A stretch of DNA of 9,077 nt. Source: Verrucomicrobiota bacterium. Lineage in GTDB: Bacteria; Verrucomicrobiota; Verrucomicrobiia; Limisphaerales; UBA1096. Positions 6,001 through 9,077 of the stretch are shown one piece after another. Position numbers and translations under genes: made by a program. The notes beneath the pieces were generated by a model that made no database searches, was not told the origin of the DNA, and saw only the letters and a program-made list of their open reading frames with translations. Every line of letters starts with the position of its first letter. Position 1 is the first letter of the stretch. The stretch lies in contig JASLKI010000294.1 in NCBI GenBank assembly GCA_030747575.1, positions 1-9,077 on the forward strand. Direction: 5' to 3'.

Positions 6001-6453
6001 TCATCGCTTGGTTTTTGAGGTCACCTTGATGCCGGTGATCTGCATCTCCTTGTCGATCGCCTTGCACATGTCGTAGATCGTCAGCGCGGCGACCGAAACC
6101 GCGGTGAGCGCCTCCATCTCGACGCCGGTTCTGGCTGAGATGCGGGCCGTGGCGGTGATGACAACGCGATCGCGGCTCTCGGGGATTTTAAAACCGACCT
6201 CCGCATGGGTGATAGCCAGCGGGTGGCAGAGCGGGATAAGGTCGGCGGTTTTTTTCGCGGCCATGATGCCGGCCAGGCGCGCTGCCGCCAGCACGTTGCC
6301 CTTGGCCGCCTGGCCGCTCTCGATCGTGTCGATCGTGGCCTTGGCCAAGCGGATCTCACCGCAGGCCACCGCCTCGCGCTCCTGCTCCGGCTTGGCCGAG
6401 ACATCGACCATCCGCGCCTCACCTTCGTCGTCAATGTGGGTCAGTTCACTCAT
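6001..6453 (-). CDS. moaC: Cyclic pyranopterin monophosphate synthase MoaC
   Basis: MoaC makes cyclic pyranopterin monophosphate (cPMP) from the cyclic intermediate produced by MoaA, the first phase of molybdenum cofactor synthesis. From the ATG at 6453 the protein has 150 residues and aligns without gaps to the E. coli N-terminus (MS-LTHI...GEA-MVDVSAK). The catalytic positions carry the same numbers as in E. coli: Lys51 (AAKGNV), His77 (LCHPL), Asp128 and Lys131 (YDMCKA). MEALTAVSVAALTIYDMCKA (112-131) is the family signature. The frame is open to 6504, but the extra 17 residues lie inside panB and match nothing in MoaC. The chosen start overlaps the end of panB by 8 bp (ATGAGTGA), so translation is probably coupled. 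No other Mo-cofactor gene is adjacent, and the C-terminus is a short basic tail. Confidence 0.95.
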   Translation of the reverse strand: MSELTHIDDEGEARMVDVSAKPEQEREAVACGEIRLAKATIDTIESGQAAKGNVLAAARLAGIMAAKKTADLIPLCHPLAITHAEVGFKIPESRDRVVITATARISARTGVEMEALTAVSVAALTIYDMCKAIDKEMQITGIKVTSKTKR

Positions 6454-7228
6454 GGGTTGCCCTTGGCCTGCGCAGCTTTCCCCTCCAGCCGCGAATGATG
6501 CCAATCATCCGGTCGCGGAGCAACTCATCCGGTTGGGCGTGTTTCGGGATGAAATCCGGCGAGGTGCCGAGCAGGTCGGTGGTCACCAGAATCTGTCCGT
6601 CGCAGTTTTTGCCGGAACCGATTCCGATGGTTGGAATGTCAACCAAGCGCGTGATCTCAGCCGCGACGGTCGGTGTTACGAGCTCGAGCACGATGCCGAA
6701 CGCACCCGCTTGGCCAAGCGCCCGGGCGTCGGCGAGCAGCGCCTCCCGCTGCGCCTCTTCGCGGCCCTTGATGCGGTAGCCGCCCTCCTTGAGCACGTGT
6801 TGCGGCAGCATGCCCAAGTGCCCGAGGAACGGAATACCGACGGCATGGATCGCTTCGAGTTGCGGCAGGATCGCTTGGCCGCCCTCGGCCTTGACCGCCT
6901 CGGCGCCGGCGCCTACCAACCGCTTGGCCGACTCGACGGCTTGCTGCGGCGTCTCGTAAGTCTCAAACGGCAGGTCGGCGGCGACGAGGCCACGCGGCTT
7001 GGCCCGGGCTACGGCGCGGACGTGGTGTGTCATCTCGTCGAGCGTGACGAGTGTGGTGTCCGGATAGCCGAGCACAACCATGCCCAGCGAGTCGCCGACG
7101 AGCAGCAGTGGCACCCCGGCGTCGTCGAGCAGTTTGGCCATCGGGAAGTCGTACGCGGTCAGTGCAGCGATTGGCTCGCGGCCCTTGCGCTGGAGGATGG
7201 TTTGCGGCGTCTCCCGTGTCTCGCTCAA
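6446..7228 (-). CDS. panB: 3-methyl-2-oxobutanoate hydroxymethyltransferase PanB
   Basis: PanB transfers a hydroxymethyl group from 5,10-methylene-THF to alpha-ketoisovalerate, giving ketopantoate, the committed step to pantothenate and CoA. The 260 residues match the usual length (264 in E. coli). The fold is a TIM barrel with Mg ligands Asp46 (VGDSLGM) and Asp85 (AADLPF), Lys113 (AVKAEGG), and the catalytic Glu182 (LELVTP). GSGKNCDGQILV (204-215) is the conserved late motif. The start is TTG at 7228-7226: the frame upstream has no ATG or GTG back to a stop at 7316, and the next ATG is at residue 30, inside the conserved TAYD region. No ribosome binding site is clear. It forms a two-gene unit with moaC. 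panC and panD are not adjacent. Confidence 0.94.
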   Translation of the reverse strand: MSETRETPQTILQRKGREPIAALTAYDFPMAKLLDDAGVPLLLVGDSLGMVVLGYPDTTLVTLDEMTHHVRAVARAKPRGLVAADLPFETYETPQQAVESAKRLVGAGAEAVKAEGGQAILPQLEAIHAVGIPFLGHLGMLPQHVLKEGGYRIKGREEAQREALLADARALGQAGAFGIVLELVTPTVAAEITRLVDIPTIGIGSGKNCDGQILVTTDLLGTSPDFIPKHAQPDELLRDRMIGIIRGWRGKLRRPRATHE

Positions 7229-7254
7229 GCGGCAAGGTTCGCCCCGGCTCAGCC

Positions 7255-7268
7255 TGCGCTCAAGCGCA
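7255..7268. repeat. Palindrome TGCGCT-CA-AGCGCA upstream of panB
   Basis: Six-base perfect arms flank CA. The inner CGCTCAAGCG (7257-7266) recurs at 7222-7231, where it covers the TTG start codon of panB, making a direct repeat with a 35 bp offset. It may be a regulatory element or the trace of a small duplication. Confidence 0.3.
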
Positions 7269-7275
7269 AACTCCG

Positions 7276-7311
7276 CCGGGAGGGACGAGAGGTGGAACTT
7301 GTCCCTCCCGG
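7276..7311 (-). terminator. Strong stem-loop after the prepilin gene
   Basis: CCGGGAGGGAC (7276-7286) and GTCCCTCCCGG (7301-7311) form a perfect 11 bp GC-rich stem with a 14-base loop. On the minus strand it begins five bases after the prepilin stop codon (7318-7316). The sequence after it has only a short T-run, so termination may be weak or Rho-assisted. It also lies in the leader region of panB. Confidence 0.6.
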
Positions 7312-7315
7312 AGTG

Positions 7316-8047
7316 CTATCCGCCGCGCTTGGGGTCGAGCCACGGCGTGCCAGACCAGTACCACTTGAAAGACGGCAGCCCCTCGGCGTGACCGTCGGTG
7401 AAGCTGACGTTGCTGCGGCCGCTGTGGCGCAGGTGAGGTCCGCCCCAATTGGGATCACCGGGATTGGTGCCACAGCCGCATGGTACGCTACTGCCGGGGT
7501 CTTGGATAATCCAGCAGCCGGGTTTCTCGCGCGATTGAGGCGTGACGCATTTCCTCGGGTTGGTGGTGTTGACCGGCAGGCTGCCGCCGTCGGTCTTGTA
7601 AACGAGCGTGGAGGGGCTGCGCACCGCGCTTTCCTTGAGCGGGTCGTATTCCCAGACACCGGGCCAGTTGCAGCCGCCGAGCCGGAAGTTGGCGGAGTAG
7701 TTGTTCGTGGTTCGGCCAAAGTCGTAAATCGTCTCCTTAGTCTTGAACGGCTTGCTGGGGCAGCGAAGGGTTTTTTTGGTTTCCTGATACGGCAGCAGAT
7801 AGTTGAACCAAGATGTTCGGTTTTGCTGGCTGCCCACAAGCGTGAAGGTCCAGGCGAAGCGATCGCCATTGTCGCCACTGTACATTTTGGCGGCGAGCGT
7901 CAATTGCTTGATGTTGTTGAGGCAGTAGATTTCCTGCCCCTTGGCCTTGGCCTTGGCCAGCGCCGGCAGAAGCAGGGCGGCCAGGATGGCGATGATGGCA
8001 ATGACCACCAGTAACTCGATCAGCGTGAAGGCGCGGCGATGTTTCAT
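7316..8047 (-). CDS. Prepilin-like protein (type II/IV pseudopilin, H-x9-DG class)
   Basis: The 243-residue protein starts with MKHRRA followed by FTLIELLVVIAIIAILAALL, a class III prepilin signal. The prepilin peptidase would cut between Ala6 and Phe7, leaving mature Phe1 and the conserved Glu5. Ala at -1 replaces the more common Gly. LLPALAKAKAKG continues the N-terminal helix. His208 and Asp218-Gly219 form the H-x9-DG motif (HSGRSNVSFTDG), typical of the very large prepilin-like families of Planctomycetes and Verrucomicrobia. Seven cysteines lie in the globular part, several near the C-terminus (CGC). These proteins are exported and probably assemble into or associate with pilus-like structures; their roles are mostly unknown. 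The ATG at 8047 is preferred over a TTG at 8086, which would add 13 residues before a normal signal. No secretion genes are adjacent. Confidence 0.92.
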   Translation of the reverse strand: MKHRRAFTLIELLVVIAIIAILAALLLPALAKAKAKGQEIYCLNNIKQLTLAAKMYSGDNGDRFAWTFTLVGSQQNRTSWFNYLLPYQETKKTLRCPSKPFKTKETIYDFGRTTNNYSANFRLGGCNWPGVWEYDPLKESAVRSPSTLVYKTDGGSLPVNTTNPRKCVTPQSREKPGCWIIQDPGSSVPCGCGTNPGDPNWGGPHLRHSGRSNVSFTDGHAEGLPSFKWYWSGTPWLDPKRGG

Positions 8048-8061
8048 GGCTTGGGGAGAAG

Positions 8062-8086
8062 TTGACTCCTGCGGCCGCGAAGTCAA
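8062..8086. promoter_or_regulatory. Inverted repeat TTGACT / AGTCAA with central GCGGCCGC, upstream of prepilin gene
   Basis: Arms TTGACT (8062-8067) and AGTCAA (8081-8086) are perfect. Between them is the 8 bp palindrome GCGGCCGC (8071-8078). The right arm, read on the minus strand, is TTGACT, a good -35 box, but no convincing -10 box lies at the right distance. It is a possible operator or transcript hairpin. Confidence 0.3.
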
Positions 8087-8109
8087 GCGCTACTGATTGG
8101 CGCCTCAGT

Positions 8110-8292
8110 TTAGAAGACGCCCCCGGCTGGCCTGCTTGGGCGTGGCGGATTTGCTCCATCGAGGCACTTTTTAATGTCCGCCTTTTTGGAAATCCGGAGA
8201 ACAGTTCGTTCCTTGGCCGCTTTTAGCAGCGGCTTGAAGCAGCGCAAACCAGCGCGGTGCCGTTCCTGTATTTTCTTGTTAATCTTAGTCAT
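8110..8292 (-). CDS. Possible small basic protein, hypothetical
   Basis: A frame of 60 codons starts at ATG 8292 (MTKINKKIQERHRAGLRCFK...) and ends at TAA 8110. The first ~45 residues are rich in Lys and Arg with spaced hydrophobic residues, compatible with an amphipathic helix and nucleic-acid binding. The tail is proline and glycine rich. I recognise no family. No ribosome binding site is seen. A competing frame on the other strand (8174-8362, 62 residues, basic, with GAGG nine bases before its ATG) covers much of the same DNA, so at most one is likely to be real. The rest of 8048-8390 shows no gene or RNA structure that I can identify. Confidence 0.25.
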   Translation of the reverse strand: MTKINKKIQERHRAGLRCFKPLLKAAKERTVLRISKKADIKKCLDGANPPRPSRPAGGVF

Positions 8293-8390
8293 GCGACCAG
8301 ATGGACGGGTGACTGAAAGCAAGGCGCCTGACAAAGGCAAGCGGACAATGCGCTTGAAATAGCCCCATTCAGTACCCCTAATCGCCGTGT

Positions 8391-9077
8391 ATGAACAAGC
8401 GATCGCTCCAGTTTCTCGAGACTCTCGTCAACACCCCAAGCCCATCCGGCCATGAATCACGCGGCTTGCGCGTCTGGATGGATTACGTCACTCAGTACGC
8501 TGACGAGACTTATTCCGACGCATACGGCAACTGTGTCGCCGTGCTCAACAAGGGTGGCGGCCCGAGGTTGATGCTCGCCGGCCATGCCGACGAGATCGGC
8601 ATGACGGTCAATTTCATCGACGACGACGGCTACGTCTACGTGCGGCGGCTTGGCGGCACCAACCCGGCGATCACCCGGGCTCAACGGGTCATCATTCACT
8701 CCCGAAAAGGTCCGGTGAAGGGGGTTGTCGGCAGCGTCGCGCCGCACCTCATGCGTACCGATACCGGCGCGGCCAAGGTACCGAAGATTCACGAGTTGTT
8801 CATCGACATCGGCGCGGACTCGCGCAAGGCCGCCGAGAAACTCGTCCGCGTCGGCGACCCAATCACGCTCAACGATCAGTTCGAGGTTCTGCGCGATGAT
8901 CTCGTCGTGGCGCGGGCGTTTGACAACCGCGTCGGGACGTGGGCTGTGGCGGAGACGCTGCGCCTGCTCAAGACCGGCAGAGTCAAGCTCAACGCCGAGG
9001 TGTGCGTTGTCGCCAACACGATGGAGGAAGTCGGCCTGTTCGGCGCGCGGCAAATCGCCTACTCGCTGCATCCCGAC
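8391..9077 (+). CDS. M42-family glutamyl aminopeptidase/deblocking aminopeptidase, partial
   Basis: An ATG at 8391 opens a frame of 229 codons that runs off the right edge. The protein matches peptidase family M42 (FrvX/PepA/TET type, dinuclear-metal aminopeptidases forming large cytoplasmic assemblies). Seen motifs are TPSPSGHE (15-22), AGHADEIG (63-70) with metal ligands His65 and the catalytic Asp67, and AFDNRVG (176-182) with bridging Asp178. EEVGLFGA (212-219) provides the catalytic base Glu212 and the ligand Glu213. Expected full length is ~340-360 residues, so the last metal ligands (an Asp and a His) are beyond the window. The middle part (about 75-165) is the inserted beta domain of the family. 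No signal peptide is present. No strong ribosome binding site or promoter is visible in the 28 bases before the start. Substrate specificity cannot be told from the sequence. Confidence 0.93.
   Translation, partial: MNKRSLQFLETLVNTPSPSGHESRGLRVWMDYVTQYADETYSDAYGNCVAVLNKGGGPRLMLAGHADEIGMTVNFIDDDGYVYVRRLGGTNPAITRAQRVIIHSRKGPVKGVVGSVAPHLMRTDTGAAKVPKIHELFIDIGADSRKAAEKLVRVGDPITLNDQFEVLRDDLVVARAFDNRVGTWAVAETLRLLKTGRVKLNAEVCVVANTMEEVGLFGARQIAYSLHPD

Noticed and set aside
6454..6504. N-terminal extension of MoaC by 17 residues
   Set aside because: The extra residues lie in the panB coding region and do not resemble MoaC, while the ATG at 6453 matches the E. coli start exactly.
7940..7957. Triple tandem repeat of CTTGGC
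   Set aside because: It encodes the Ala-Lys repeats (AKAKAK) that are normal after the prepilin N-terminal helix, so protein constraint is enough to explain it.
6104..8014. A 636-codon open frame on the plus strand
   Set aside because: It runs antisense to moaC, panB and the prepilin gene, all of which have clear family motifs. It has no recognisable domain and reflects the GC-rich codon pattern of the real genes.
8174..8362. Plus-strand 62-codon ORF as a confirmed gene
   Set aside because: It has a fair ribosome binding site but no recognisable family and competes with a minus-strand ORF. It is mentioned as a possibility only.
7857..8406. GCGATCGC octamers (7857 and 8399 areas, also near 6165) as cyanobacterial HIP1
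   Set aside because: Three copies in GC-rich DNA are few, and the gene content does not suggest a cyanobacterium.
8457..9071. A 204-codon open frame on the minus strand
   Set aside because: It is antisense to the M42 peptidase, whose metal-binding motifs are all in the plus frame.
1..9077. CRISPR arrays, tRNA or rRNA genes, insertion sequences and phage genes
   Set aside because: No regularly spaced repeats, cloverleaf-like sequences, transposase or integrase motifs were seen when reading through both strands.

Overview
The window looks like chromosomal DNA from a bacterium of the PVC group, most likely Verrucomicrobiota or a close relative. The main clue is a type II/IV prepilin-like protein at 7316-8047 with an H-x9-DG C-terminal motif, a class that is abundant in Planctomycetes, Verrucomicrobia and Lentisphaerae. 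A secreted five-Asp-box sialidase-like protein, weak Shine-Dalgarno signals and uncharacterised multi-pass membrane proteins of a type I associate with these phyla point the same way. The lineage is an inference. No rRNA, tRNA, CRISPR array, transposase or phage gene was seen.

Layout. Positions 1-3021 (minus strand, visibly more AT-rich) hold five tightly packed genes. In transcription order these are a six-TM membrane protein, a small winged-helix regulator (ATGA overlap), IspH/LytB (8 bp gap), a five-TM membrane protein (24 bp gap) and a related membrane protein cut by the left edge (26 bp gap). A 124 bp divergent region (3022-3145) separates this operon from a secreted BNR/sialidase-like protein on the plus strand (3146-4504). 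That gene converges, with one base between the stop codons, on a lysine 2,3-aminomutase (minus, 4506-5891). Next on the minus strand come panB and moaC, overlapping by 8 bp, then a hairpin, then the H-x9-DG prepilin. A 300 bp stretch with only weak small ORFs follows. The window ends inside an M42-family aminopeptidase on the plus strand (8391 to the edge).

How the genes fit together. PanB (pantothenate/CoA), MoaC (molybdenum cofactor) and IspH (isoprenoids, MEP pathway) are housekeeping enzymes with intact key residues. KamA keeps the Fe-S, PLP and lysine-binding residues, but no beta-lysine acetyltransferase is visible, so the fate of beta-lysine is unclear. The most unusual part is the left operon, which joins a winged-helix regulator, IspH and membrane proteins of unknown function.

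Most interesting signal. An 18 bp sequence, CTTTGYGATRCAAAGTTA, occurs almost identically at 2990-3007 (5' end of the operon) and 1994-2011 (5' end of ispH). It contains the inverted repeat CTTTG-N5-CAAAG and falls in different reading frames in the two genes, which argues for a DNA-level signal, possibly the operator of the winged-helix protein. A second oddity is the palindrome TTGGCCAA, present five times. Two copies are arranged as a 13 bp inverted repeat that straddles the convergent stop codons of the sialidase and kamA genes.
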